Assembly: GCA_904418995.1 (NCBI GenBank)
Contig: CAJFQF010000003.1
Location: forward strand, 1-64,000
Length of the DNA: 64,000 nt
DNA from: Heritagella_A intestinalis
Lineage (GTDB): Bacteria > Bacillota > Clostridia > Oscillospirales > Acutalibacteraceae
Reading direction: 5' to 3'
Under the pieces are notes generated by a model. It searched no databases. It saw only the letters and a list, made by a program, of their open reading frames with translations, and was not told the origin of the DNA. The translations under genes were made by a program, and so were the position numbers. Numbering within the stretch: position 1 is the first letter of the stretch; the number at the start of each line of letters is the position of its first letter. Of the stretch, positions 41,275-49,893 are shown one piece after another.

Positions 41275-42254
41275 CGCGGACTGGCAGCGGGTACTACCCG
41301 CCTATAGCCGGTTTGGAAGTCGATGAGGTTGCGCAGGGGTTCTCCGGCCAGATAGGCCCTCAGGTTGTCTGCGGAAATCCGGACAATGCGCTCTAGGGTT
41401 TCCGGCAGATGGTAAAATCCGGAAACGTGGGGCGTAATGACGGCGCTGGGCAAATCCCAGAGGGGATGGTCTGGAGGAAGGGGCTCCGGGTCCGTGACAT
41501 CCAGCCCGGCGCCGGAGAGGCGGCCCCTTTCCAGTGCGTCGCACAGGGCCTGGGTGTCCACCAGATTGCCCCGGCCCACATTGAGGAATACCGCTCCTTC
41601 CTTCATCAGGTGCAGGCGGCGGGCGTCCAGCAGATGGAAGGTTTCCCGGGTGCCGGGGAGGGAGGCCGCCACTACGTCTGCCCGGGGAAGCAGCTCGTCC
41701 AGCTTGTCCGTCAGATACACTTCATCGGCGTAGTCCGGCCGGCTGGCGTCCCTGCGCCGCACGCCGATAACGTAGGCCCCCAGGGCCTTGACCCGCTTGG
41801 CGAATTCTCCGCCGATGTCCCCCATGCCCAGGACCAGTATAGTGGAGCCGTAAATGGAGCGCACCTGGCCCTGGCTCTTCCACTGATGCTGATGCTGGGC
41901 GTCCCGATAGGTGTGGAGCCGCTTGAAGATTTCCAGCAGCATCCCCAGCATGTGCTCGGAGATGGCCAGGCCGTAAGCGCCGGTGGCGTTGGTGAGCAGG
42001 GCCTTGGGCGGCAGCACTCCCGGGGCCAGATAGGCCTCTACCCCGGCGCTGCTGCATTGAAGCCATTCCAGCTCATCGGAATCCCGGAGATACCGGGCCG
42101 GGGGGCAGCCGATAATGATGTTGGCCTCCATAACTTCCCGGGGCAGGACCGTGTCCGGCAGGCGGTAGAGGAAGCGGCATCCGGGGGCGCAGCTCTCCAA
42201 TAATTTTTGGTGGCGCTCTTCTACGGGCAAAAGTACAAGAATGGTTCGGTTCAT
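41259..42254 (-). CDS. D-isomer-specific 2-hydroxyacid dehydrogenase
   Basis: 331-aa NAD-dependent oxidoreductase of the phosphoglycerate-dehydrogenase-like family; substrate unknown. The NAD site is LVLGMGDIGGEFAKR near residue 142, the catalytic Arg lies in the NVGRGNLVD region (near 229), Glu in DVTDPEPLP (near 256) and His in ITPHVSGF (near 275). The start at 42254 (MNRTILVLLP) follows AAAGGAG; the frame continues upstream without support. Its last five codons and stop (RKAEP) are encoded by the end hairpin of the neighbouring repeat. It overlaps no other gene and ends about 35 bases after the GH3 lipoprotein gene on the same strand. Confidence 0.87.
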   Translation of the reverse strand: MNRTILVLLPVEERHQKLLESCAPGCRFLYRLPDTVLPREVMEANIIIGCPPARYLRDSDELEWLQCSSAGVEAYLAPGVLPPKALLTNATGAYGLAISEHMLGMLLEIFKRLHTYRDAQHQHQWKSQGQVRSIYGSTILVLGMGDIGGEFAKRVKALGAYVIGVRRRDASRPDYADEVYLTDKLDELLPRADVVAASLPGTRETFHLLDARRLHLMKEGAVFLNVGRGNLVDTQALCDALERGRLSGAGLDVTDPEPLPPDHPLWDLPSAVITPHVSGFYHLPETLERIVRISADNLRAYLAGEPLRNLIDFQTGYRRVVPAASPRKAEP

Positions 42255-42289
42255 ATTGGTAAAACTCCTTTGTGACGGATGTAACGGGC

Positions 42290-43720
42290 TTACATGAGCC
42301 CCAAAGTGCCCTTCCAGGCCAGAATCCGGAATACCGCGTGGTCCAGCATCTCCGGGGAAATCACGCCGGTCTCTACGGCCTCCAGCAGGTCGTGGTAGGC
42401 GGTCTGATAGTCGCTGCACAGGAGAATATCGTTCCCCGCCAGGAACGCCTGGACGTAAGCGCTGTGTTCCAGCCCGAAGTCCTGGCCGGCAATGGCCTCC
42501 ATGGACAGGTCGTCGGTGAGAATCACGCCGGTAAAGCCCATTTCCTCCCGGAGATATCGGTGAACCTTGGGGGACAGGGAAGCGGGCAGAGTGTCGTCCA
42601 TGCAGGCCACGGTGTTGTGGGACACCATAATGGCGTAGGCCCCTGCGTCAATGCCCGCCTGGAAGGGCACCAAATCCCGGTTTTCCAGAGCGTAGAGGGA
42701 GCGCTCGTCCAGGGAGGCCCCGGCGTGGGTGTCGTCGTTGGAGCCGTAGCCCGGGAAGTGCTTGAGCACCGAGGAGAGCCCTTCTTCGTGGAAGGCCTCC
42801 ATGACGGTGGTGACGTATTCCGCGGTTTCCTCCGGGCCCTGGCCCAGAGTCCGGCTGTAAATAAAGTCCTCCGGGTTGGTGGACACATCCGCCACGGGAG
42901 CCAGGTTCACGTTAATGCCCAAATCCAGCAGCAGCTGGGCCTTTTCCTCGGCGTCCTCCTGGACTCGGTCCAGGCCGCCCATGGCGTAGAGCAGCTGGGG
43001 GGAACGGAAAGGGGTGGAGCGCAGGTTGGGGTTGCTGCTGACGCGCACCACTTCCCCTCCCTCTTCGTCCACCGCTACCAGCAGGGGGATTTCCGCTACG
43101 GACTGCCAGCCCTGAATCATGTTCTGCACCTGCCAGCGGGTTTTTTCCTCATAATCCCGGCCGAAGGTCACGTACCCGCCCAGATGATAGGTCACCACGT
43201 CGTCCCCGGCCCCTGTTTCCGGCACCCGGCCCAGCAGGAGCTGGCCTACTTTTTCCTCGGTGCTCATGGACTGCAACGCCACATAGGCTTTGGAATAGCT
43301 GTCGGAAAATACGCCGCCGTCCTTCCAGCTGGCGGGGATGGAGTCTCCCGGTTCCCCGGTTTTTTCCGCCTGGAGGGCCACCAGACTTCCGCCGCTTTCC
43401 AGTTTGCCCTGGTATTGCACGGTCACCGCATCCCCTTCTCCGGGATTGGGCAGGCCGCTCCATTGGGTGTTGGAGGCGTCCAGCTGGTATTCCTGGCCGT
43501 CCTGGGCCTGTATCGTTAAAGTGGAGCCGTCATAGGAGAGCACAATTCCGGAAAGAGTGCCGTCCGGGGCCGGGGTAGGCGAAGGGGTGGCTTCCGGCGT
43601 GGGGGAGGGCAGGCTGGATTCCTCCCCATTGGGGGAACATCCCAAAGGCAGCAGGAATACCAGGCAAAGCAGGCACAGCAAGCCCTTTCGGAGTAAGGAG
43701 GAAAATTCTCGGGCATTCAT
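42290..43720 (-). CDS. nagZ: GH3 family beta-N-acetylhexosaminidase-like lipoprotein
   Basis: 476-aa lipoprotein glycosidase, probably acting on muropeptides or other GlcNAc-containing glycans at the outer face of the membrane. Signal peptide with lipobox LLPLGC (Cys near residue 28), a Pro/Ser/Thr linker, a small beta domain (GIVLSYDGSTLTIQAQDGQEY), then the GH3 barrel with AVDEEGGEVVR, LKHFPGYGSNDDTHAG (the Asp-x-His dyad typical of NagZ-type GH3 enzymes) and LTDDLSMEAI holding the nucleophile Asp. AAAGGAACG lies 7 bases before the ATG. The gene precedes the dehydrogenase and is divergent from murE. Confidence 0.87.
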   Translation of the reverse strand: MNAREFSSLLRKGLLCLLCLVFLLPLGCSPNGEESSLPSPTPEATPSPTPAPDGTLSGIVLSYDGSTLTIQAQDGQEYQLDASNTQWSGLPNPGEGDAVTVQYQGKLESGGSLVALQAEKTGEPGDSIPASWKDGGVFSDSYSKAYVALQSMSTEEKVGQLLLGRVPETGAGDDVVTYHLGGYVTFGRDYEEKTRWQVQNMIQGWQSVAEIPLLVAVDEEGGEVVRVSSNPNLRSTPFRSPQLLYAMGGLDRVQEDAEEKAQLLLDLGINVNLAPVADVSTNPEDFIYSRTLGQGPEETAEYVTTVMEAFHEEGLSSVLKHFPGYGSNDDTHAGASLDERSLYALENRDLVPFQAGIDAGAYAIMVSHNTVACMDDTLPASLSPKVHRYLREEMGFTGVILTDDLSMEAIAGQDFGLEHSAYVQAFLAGNDILLCSDYQTAYHDLLEAVETGVISPEMLDHAVFRILAWKGTLGLM

Positions 43721-43865
43721 GGGAATCGTTCCTTTCTACATTCTTTATAAGCAGAGGCCCGCAGGGGCCGTTCATAGCTGTTATTATTATAGCATAGATT
43801 TTTCCAAAAAGCAGTGGATAGCCGAAAACTGGGGAGGGGAACTCCCAAAAACAGGGAAATCAGAA

Positions 43866-43895
43866 TTGACAACTACCCCCGGGAGAGGGTATCAT
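43866..43895 (+). promoter_or_regulatory. Promoter for murE-murF
   Basis: TTGACA, 18-base spacer, TATCAT, about 58 bases before the murE start. Confidence 0.65.
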
Positions 43896-43952
43896 CAAAG
43901 CAGGACGACTGCGCCTATGGCGCTATGGATAGAATGGATAGGAGGCACAGAG

Positions 43953-45437
43953 ATGCGTATTGAAACTCTGCTGAAAGAACTTTCCTGCCCTCTGCCGGAA
44001 GGGCTTTCCCCGGATACGGAGATTACCGGCGTGGTGTATGATTCCCGAAAAGCAGCCCCGGGCTGCGCTTTTGTCTGCCTGCGGGGCGCCCGGGCGGACG
44101 GCCACCAGTTTGCCCCCAAGGCGGCCCAGGCCGGCGCTGCGGTGATTGTCGCCGAGGAGCCGGTGGACTGCAATGTCCCGGTGGTAATCGTGCCCGACAC
44201 CCGCTATGCCTTGGCGGTGATGAGCGCCGCCTGGTTCGGCCATCCGGCCCGGGAAATGAAGGTTATCGGCATTACCGGCACCAAGGGCAAGACCACCTCT
44301 TCTTATATGATTCGCTCCATTTTGGAGGCGGCGGGCCACAAGACCGGCCTGATTGGCACCATCGGCGCGGTGATTGGGGAGGAGATGATCCCCACAGAGA
44401 ACACTACCCCGGAATCCTGGGAGGTGCAGCGGCTGTTCCGCCAAATGGTTGACGCCGGCTGTGAATACTGCGTCATCGAGGCCTCCTCCATTGGTTTGAA
44501 AGCCCACCGGGTGTCGGGCTTTACCTTTGAAGTGGGCCTGTTCACCAACTTCTCCCCGGACCACATTGGTGGCGACGAGCACGCGGACATGGACGAGTAC
44601 CGCCGGTGCAAGAGCATGCTGTTCCGCCAGTGCCGCACGGGAATCGTCAATATCGACGACCCCAGCTGGCAGGGGATTCTGGAAAACCACACCTGCGCCG
44701 TGCGGACCTACGGTTTTTCCCAGGAGGCGGAGCTCCGGGGGGAGAATGAGCATCTGGTTTCCCGGCCCGGCTATTTGGGGGTCCACTTTGACGTGAAGGG
44801 GGCTATGGACTTCCCGGTGGACGTGGATATTCCCGGCAAGTTCAACGCTTATAACGCCCTGGGGGCCATTGCCGTGTGCCATCACCTGGGCATTCCCCAG
44901 GAGGCCATGCAGAAGGGTCTGGACGTGGTGAAGGTCAAGGGCCGGGTGGAGCCGGTGCCGGTGCCCGGCCACTACACCCTGCTCATCGATTACGCACACA
45001 ACGCCGTGAGCATGGAGAGCATCCTCTCCACCCTCCGGGAATACCACCCGGCCCGGCTCATCTGCCTGTTCGGCGCAGGGGGAAACCGGCCCAAGATCCG
45101 CCGGTATGAAATGGGGGAGGTCAGCGGCTGTATGGCGGACCTTTCGGTGATTACCGCAGACAATTCCCGCTATGAGGATGTGCTGGACATTTTGGCGGAC
45201 ATCAAGGTGGGCCTTGCCAAAACCGACGGCAAGTATATCGAGATTCCCGACCGCCGGGAAGCCATTCGCTGGTGCTTGGAAAACGCCCAGGATGGAGACA
45301 TTGTGGTGCTGGCCGGCAAGGGCCACGAGGATTACCAGGAAATCCAGGGGGTAAAGCATCCCTTTGACGAGCGGGTAGTAATCCGGGAGCTTTTGGAAGA
45401 AATCAAACAGGAAAAGGAAAACAGCCAGAAAGGATGA
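43953..45437 (+). CDS. murE: UDP-N-acetylmuramoyl-tripeptide synthetase MurE
   Basis: Mur ligase adding the third residue of the peptidoglycan stem peptide, 494 aa. It has the N-terminal UDP-binding domain (GVVYDSRKAAPGCAFVCL), the ATP loop GITGTKGKTTSS near residue 106, the TTPESW and EASSIGL motifs, HIGGDEH and the C-terminal ligase domain. The motif that marks meso-diaminopimelate enzymes, DNPR, reads DNSR (near 403), so the amino acid added cannot be stated. ATAGGAGG lies 7 bases before ATG 43953; an open frame upstream runs over the promoter. murF follows after 6 bases. Confidence 0.92.
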   Translation: MRIETLLKELSCPLPEGLSPDTEITGVVYDSRKAAPGCAFVCLRGARADGHQFAPKAAQAGAAVIVAEEPVDCNVPVVIVPDTRYALAVMSAAWFGHPAREMKVIGITGTKGKTTSSYMIRSILEAAGHKTGLIGTIGAVIGEEMIPTENTTPESWEVQRLFRQMVDAGCEYCVIEASSIGLKAHRVSGFTFEVGLFTNFSPDHIGGDEHADMDEYRRCKSMLFRQCRTGIVNIDDPSWQGILENHTCAVRTYGFSQEAELRGENEHLVSRPGYLGVHFDVKGAMDFPVDVDIPGKFNAYNALGAIAVCHHLGIPQEAMQKGLDVVKVKGRVEPVPVPGHYTLLIDYAHNAVSMESILSTLREYHPARLICLFGAGGNRPKIRRYEMGEVSGCMADLSVITADNSRYEDVLDILADIKVGLAKTDGKYIEIPDRREAIRWCLENAQDGDIVVLAGKGHEDYQEIQGVKHPFDERVVIRELLEEIKQEKENSQKG

Positions 45438-45443
45438 CAGGCT

Positions 45444-46829
45444 ATGAAACTCACAGCAAGAGAAATCGCGGCGGCCTGCGGGGGAAAGCTCCTTTGCGGC
45501 GATCCGGAAACCCCAGTGACCTCCTTTAGCACCGACAGCCGGGACATCCGCCCGGGGTGCTTTTTCGTGCCCCTGAAAGGGGAGCGCACCGACGCCCACA
45601 TTTATATTGAAGCCACCCTGGCCGCCGGGGCTGCCGGCACCTTCACCCAGTATGAGAAGGCCCCGGAGAACGACAGCCACCCCTGGATTTATGTCCGGGA
45701 CTGCGCCAAGGCCCTGCAGCAGACTGCGGCCTGGTACCGCAGCCGCTTCTCCATCCCGGTGGTGGGTATTACCGGCAGTGTAGGAAAAACCACTACCAAG
45801 GAAATGGTGGCCTTGGCCTTTTCCGCCGGGTTTCACACCATGCGCACCCAGGGGAACCAGAACAGCCAGATTGGCCTGCCCCTGACCCTTTTCCAGCTGG
45901 AGCCGGAGCATGAAGCGGCGGTCATCGAAATGGGCATGAGCGAGTTCGGGGAGATGTCCCGGCTGGCCGCCATTGCCCGGCCCGACGCGGCCATTATGAC
46001 CAACATCGGCCTTTCCCATATCGGCCAGCTGAAAACCCAGGAGAATATCCTCCGGGAGAAGCTCCACATTACCGACGGCTTTGGCCCGGACAACGTGCTG
46101 TTTGTCAATGGGGACGACCCCTATCTGGCCACCCTGCGCCAGGGCCTGCCCTTCCCGGTGATTGCCTACGGCATGGGGGAAACCTGCGACTACCGCATCA
46201 CCAACGTGGAATCCCGGAAGGACGGCACCGCTTTCCAGCTGGCCTTTGTGGGGCAGGTGCTGCCGGTGTTTGTGCCGGCCTTTGGCCTGCACATGGCCTA
46301 CAACGCCGCCGCCGCCATTGCCGCCGCCCGCTGGGCGGGAATCGCCCCGGAAAAGGCCGCCCAGGCCCTGGCTGGATACCGCCCCCTGGCCATGCGCCAG
46401 CAGCAGTATGAGGCGGGAGGCATCCTGGTCATCGACGACACCTACAACGCCAGCCCGGATTCCATGATGGGGGGCGTGGACGTGCTGTGCTCCCTGGAGG
46501 TTTCCGGCCGCCGGGCCGCTGTGCTGGCGGATATGCTGGAACTGGGAGAGCTTTCCCAGGAGGCCCACCGGAAAGTGGGGCGTTACTGCGGGGAGAAGAA
46601 GCTGGATTTCCTCTTTACTGTAGGGGAGGAGGCCCGGCAGATTGCCGCCGGCGCCCGGGAAGTCCTGCCGGAAATGTATTGCCGGGAGTTTATGGACAAC
46701 GATTCGGCCCTGGCCGCCCTGCGGGAAGTCCTGCGCCCGGGAGACGCCGTGCTGGTGAAGGGCTCCCGGGGGATGCACACCGATGAGATTGTCCACGGCC
46801 TGCTGAAAGGGGATATCCGAATTCGGTAA
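45444..46829 (+). CDS. murF: UDP-N-acetylmuramoyl-tripeptide--D-alanyl-D-alanine ligase MurF
   Basis: Completes the cytoplasmic peptidoglycan precursor by adding D-Ala-D-Ala, 461 aa. DSRDIRPGCFFVPLKG in the first domain, ATP loop GITGSVGKTTTKEM near residue 108, the NQNSQIGLPLT motif, EMGMSEFGEMSRL, and DDTYNASPDSM in the C-terminal domain are all present. It follows murE by 6 bases with AAAGGATG as ribosome binding site. The gene order murE-murF is the start of a dcw-like cluster, but mraY, murD and ftsW do not follow here. Confidence 0.95.
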   Translation: MKLTAREIAAACGGKLLCGDPETPVTSFSTDSRDIRPGCFFVPLKGERTDAHIYIEATLAAGAAGTFTQYEKAPENDSHPWIYVRDCAKALQQTAAWYRSRFSIPVVGITGSVGKTTTKEMVALAFSAGFHTMRTQGNQNSQIGLPLTLFQLEPEHEAAVIEMGMSEFGEMSRLAAIARPDAAIMTNIGLSHIGQLKTQENILREKLHITDGFGPDNVLFVNGDDPYLATLRQGLPFPVIAYGMGETCDYRITNVESRKDGTAFQLAFVGQVLPVFVPAFGLHMAYNAAAAIAAARWAGIAPEKAAQALAGYRPLAMRQQQYEAGGILVIDDTYNASPDSMMGGVDVLCSLEVSGRRAAVLADMLELGELSQEAHRKVGRYCGEKKLDFLFTVGEEARQIAAGAREVLPEMYCREFMDNDSALAALREVLRPGDAVLVKGSRGMHTDEIVHGLLKGDIRIR

Positions 46830-46932
46830 CAGCTTTGTGAACGAATCATGAATAAACAAAGCTGAATTCATGAACAGGCCGCAGAAAACGGGATTTTTTC
46901 TAAGAAAATCCGGGAAAAATCAGGATTAGCCC

Positions 46933-46961
46933 TTGCATCTTCCTTCGTTCTGTGATAGACT
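46933..46961 (+). promoter_or_regulatory. Candidate promoter for the NlpC/P60 gene
   Basis: TTGCAT, 17-base spacer, TAGACT, about 110 bases before the start codon. Its -10 ends where the first WalR-type box begins. Confidence 0.5.
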
Positions 46962-46998
46962 GTAACCAATTTGTTACCTTTTGTAATGGATTTGTAAT
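46961..46998 (+). promoter_or_regulatory. Two WalR-type boxes upstream of the NlpC/P60 gene
   Basis: TGTAAC-CAATT-TGTTAC (46961-46977) and TGTAAT-GGATT-TGTAAT (46982-46998) both fit the WalR (YycF) consensus TGTWAH-N5-TGTWAH. They start 21 bases apart, two helical turns, on one face of the DNA. Their place just after the best promoter match would suggest repression; a weaker downstream promoter could make them activating. Confidence 0.65.
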
Positions 46999-47072
46999 CT
47001 TTCAAATGTCTATTAGCGTTCCCCGGATGAGGGAGCGGGAGCGATAAAGTTGCAGGAAGGGCGGTTTTTCCG

Positions 47073-48239
47073 ATGATAAAGAAAGTGCTGGCAGTTGTGG
47101 CCAGCGTTGTGATTGCGGCAAGCAGTATTTCCATGGGCGGCCTGACGGTTTCCGCTGTCAGCGGCGCTACGGGCGTGGGCCTGGCAGAGCATGTAATGAC
47201 GGCGGAGCGCGAGAATTGGTCTTATGTATACGGCGGCACCAGCCCCGGAAGCGTGGACTGCTCCGGCCTTATCGTCACCTATAAGGGCGTGGGCGGTGTG
47301 CGCACCAACCTGTTGGGCTCCTCCTCGGAATCCGGCAACGTCAGCAACGGTATTCCCCGCATTCACGGCCTGGGGCTGTGGCAGCCCGGCCATGTGGGCG
47401 TCTATGTAGGCAGCGGCATGGCGGTGGACGCCCGGAACGAGGCCAGCGATATTGTATATCACGAGGTTTCCTCGAAGAAGTGGCAGAAGTGGTTCAAGGT
47501 GGCGGGGGTCAATTATCCCGACACCGGCTGGCAGACCTTTGAGGGCAACCGGTACTATTATGAAGACGGTCAATATGTGGTCAACTGTACCCGTGTGATT
47601 GACGGCAAGACTTATACCTTCGACAGCAACGGCATTGCCGGCGGCGGCTCCATCGCCACCCCGGAGGAATTGGCTGCTGCGGGTCAGGCGGAGGCGGCCG
47701 AAAAGGCTGCTGCGGAAGCCGCCGCCGCTGAAAAGGCAGCGCAGCAGGAAGCGGCGGAAAAGGCCGCTGCCGAAAAGGCTGCCGCTGAGAAGAAGGCCAA
47801 GGAAGAAGAGGCCGCCAGAAAGAAGGCGGAGGAAGAAAAGAAGGCTGCGGAAGAAGCTGCCCGGAAGAAGGCCGAGGAAGAAGCCGCCGCCAAGAAAGCT
47901 GCGGAGGAAGCCGCTTCCCAGCAGGGACAGGAGCTGGCCCGCTCCTTGGCAACAGAGACCGTTCCTCTGGAAGAAAAGGTGATGCCTACGGTGAAGGCCG
48001 CTGTTGTCCCGGAGATTCGGGAGCAGGCCCCGGTAAATGCCGGCGCTGCCGCCTTTGTGCTGGTGCTGCTGGTGTTCCTGGTTTCCGGCATGTCCTTCCT
48101 GATTTACCGCATGAAGCATGTGGTGAACCATACCAGCTATGTGCCTGCCATGGATTTGACCTTTGTCCGGCAGATTTCCCGCCGGATGGAAAAGAACCTG
48201 GCGGAAAAGGCCGGCCGTATTAGCCGCAAGCGCAAGTAA
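47073..48239 (+). CDS. Secreted NlpC/P60-type cell wall hydrolase with coiled coil and C-terminal membrane span
   Basis: 388-aa envelope protein. Signal peptide MIKKVLAVVASVVIAASSIS, then an NlpC/P60-like domain with SVDCSGLIV (Cys about 63) and PGHVGVYVGSG (His about 107); the third residue is probably in VDARNEASD. A choline-binding-like Trp/Tyr repeat follows (GWQTFEGNRYYYEDGQ). Residues about 205-285 are an Ala/Glu/Lys coiled coil of repeated EKAAAEK units. A membrane span (GAAAFVLVLLVFLVSGMSFLIY) and a basic cytoplasmic tail end it. Peptidoglycan cleavage is expected but the domain is divergent. Two WalR-type boxes upstream fit a cell-wall role. Confidence 0.78.
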   Translation: MIKKVLAVVASVVIAASSISMGGLTVSAVSGATGVGLAEHVMTAERENWSYVYGGTSPGSVDCSGLIVTYKGVGGVRTNLLGSSSESGNVSNGIPRIHGLGLWQPGHVGVYVGSGMAVDARNEASDIVYHEVSSKKWQKWFKVAGVNYPDTGWQTFEGNRYYYEDGQYVVNCTRVIDGKTYTFDSNGIAGGGSIATPEELAAAGQAEAAEKAAAEAAAAEKAAQQEAAEKAAAEKAAAEKKAKEEEAARKKAEEEKKAAEEAARKKAEEEAAAKKAAEEAASQQGQELARSLATETVPLEEKVMPTVKAAVVPEIREQAPVNAGAAAFVLVLLVFLVSGMSFLIYRMKHVVNHTSYVPAMDLTFVRQISRRMEKNLAEKAGRISRKRK

Positions 48240-48258
48240 TCCTGCAATTACGAAATTT

Positions 48259-48291
48259 AGCCCCCGGAATTTGGTTCCGGGGGCTTTTTGC
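48259..48291 (+). terminator. Terminator after NlpC/P60 gene
   Basis: TAGCCCCCGGAA paired with TTCCGGGGGCT around TTTGG, followed by TTTT. A weak, decayed match to family A (TTACGCGTGGA...AATGCGGATTGGCGG) follows at 48338-48397. Confidence 0.9.
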
Positions 48292-48398
48292 GCCTTTATA
48301 GACAGATGTTTTTTCAGTCCAATTTTTTGCTTAGGCAGTTACGCGTGGACAAAGCGGAAGGTTTGCCCTCGCTTCCCTCTAATGCGGATTGGCGGCCT

Positions 48399-49751
48399 TT
48401 AGATAGCCAAAACGCCCTGGTCGCTTTCAATGAGCTCGTAGATGCGGTCTTCTATGCCGGTTTCTGTGTTGATATACACCAGGATGTTCTCCCCATCCTC
48501 CCCCTTGCAGACGAACTCCCAGCAGAGGGTCTCGTCCAGCCCCGGGGTGGGGATCATGGCCAGGGAGGGGTCCTGTTGGATTTCCAGCCGGGGGCTCACC
48601 GATTCCCGGGCCTTCTGGGCGGAAACAGCAATCTCAGGGATTTCCCGTTGGGTGTGGTTCATGAGATAACCAGTAGCGTTGTAGGAGACGATTTCCCCGT
48701 TGTCCAGAGCCACCCCCACTTTAATCAGGTCTGGATAGCAGGTAACGGCATTTCCGGCGCTGTCCTCTTCCAGCCAGGCAAAGTTAAAGGTACACACGCC
48801 GTCGGCGGTGACGTAGTAGCTTTCCTTGACGGATTCCACGCCTGCTGTCTGGGAAAGGAATTCTTTGGCCTTTTCCAGGGCCTCCTCCTGGGAGAGTTTG
48901 TTTTCTCTGACTTCCCGGGGATTGGAAATAGAGCACAGCAGCCCGCCGTCCTTGGAGACGGAAATCCGGGTATCCCCGTGGGTGAAGTTATAGCAGGGCA
49001 GGCCGCCGCCGGTATCGGTGGTGTGCTCGAGACCGTCGGACTCTACTCCCAGGAATTTGGCCGCGGCCTGCTCCGCGTTGCCCTGGGGCAGACGCTCCAG
49101 CTGGCTGGTGGCCTTGGCAGTGCGCTGGCTGATGTGGTCGCTGAAGGGGCCGTCATAGATAAGGGTGGGGTATTCCCCAAAGGCCGAAGCGCTCTCTTCC
49201 AGCTGGTCGCTGAAGGTGGGGAGGGCTTCGGTAACGTTTTGCAGGGTGTTTTTGGCCTCTGTCATGGTGACTCGCCCATAGCGAAAGCGCTCCTCCAACT
49301 TTTGCAGCTCCTGGTTTAGGGTCTGGGCGTATTGCCGCAGGGAAGAGAGGTTGTTGAATTCTTCTTCCCCTAAAGTGGAGCCAGCCGCCAGCCGCCGGGA
49401 AAGATAGGAAGCATAGTCCCCAGCCTGGGAGAGAAAGCGGTTAATGTTGTTGGAGTTCTCCCCGGAGGTGGGCAGCGCGGCCAGGGCGGCCTTGGCCCCG
49501 GAGGATTCCTCCAGGAGCTGGGCGGCCAGGCCGGTCTGGGCGGTGGCGGTGTTGGCGTAGCGGACCTTTTCCAAAGCGGCCTCCATGCCGGACACATAGC
49601 CGGAAAGGTCGTTGACAGCCCGCTGGTATACGTAAGAGAGGGTGGTTTCTGCCTGGGATTTCTCCATGGCTTGGAGGGCAAAACTGGCACCCAGCACCAG
49701 GGCCGCTGCCAGGGCAAAGGTCCCCACCCGGATTTTTCCTCTGCGGTTCAT
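48399..49751 (-). CDS. ypeB: Germination protein YpeB
   Basis: 450-aa spore protein that stabilises and controls the cortex-lytic enzyme SleB in Bacillus. One N-terminal membrane segment (VGTFALAAALVLGASFAL), an all-helical N-terminal domain with long coiled coils, then three PepSY-like domains in the C-terminal half (EEALEKAKEFL and QKARESVSPRLEI mark their starts). AAGGAGGC lies about 9 bases before the ATG on its strand. sleB, normally next to ypeB, is not in the window. The gene is bounded by terminators on both sides. Confidence 0.92.
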   Translation of the reverse strand: MNRRGKIRVGTFALAAALVLGASFALQAMEKSQAETTLSYVYQRAVNDLSGYVSGMEAALEKVRYANTATAQTGLAAQLLEESSGAKAALAALPTSGENSNNINRFLSQAGDYASYLSRRLAAGSTLGEEEFNNLSSLRQYAQTLNQELQKLEERFRYGRVTMTEAKNTLQNVTEALPTFSDQLEESASAFGEYPTLIYDGPFSDHISQRTAKATSQLERLPQGNAEQAAAKFLGVESDGLEHTTDTGGGLPCYNFTHGDTRISVSKDGGLLCSISNPREVRENKLSQEEALEKAKEFLSQTAGVESVKESYYVTADGVCTFNFAWLEEDSAGNAVTCYPDLIKVGVALDNGEIVSYNATGYLMNHTQREIPEIAVSAQKARESVSPRLEIQQDPSLAMIPTPGLDETLCWEFVCKGEDGENILVYINTETGIEDRIYELIESDQGVLAI

Positions 49752-49822
49752 GCAAAAGCCTCCTTGTCGGGTTCATGATAAAAAAGTCTTTCCCAATGCA
49801 GGCTTATTATACGGCAAATGAA

Positions 49823-49867
49823 AAAAGAGGCTGCTGCACAGACCAAAAGCCGTGCAGCAGCCTCTTT
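49823..49867. terminator. Bidirectional terminator between ypeB promoter region and methyltransferase gene
   Basis: AAAGAGGCTGCTGCAC paired with GTGCAGCAGCCTCTTT around AGACCAAAAGCC; it should end the methyltransferase transcript on the minus strand. Confidence 0.88.
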
Positions 49868-49893
49868 GAGGTTATCCAATGAGAAGGGAACTC

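Noticed and set aside
43923..46871. 982-codon open frame on the minus strand across murE-murF
   Set aside because: Antisense shadow of two well-conserved genes, produced by GC-rich third positions; no family resemblance. The same holds for long minus-strand frames over recG (15999-18686), clpB (38211-40979), flotillin (24503-26002) and the purine genes (55826-58282).
47017..47072. ydaO-type c-di-AMP riboswitch before the NlpC/P60 gene
   Set aside because: The short G/C hairpin there lacks the conserved ydaO core sequences.
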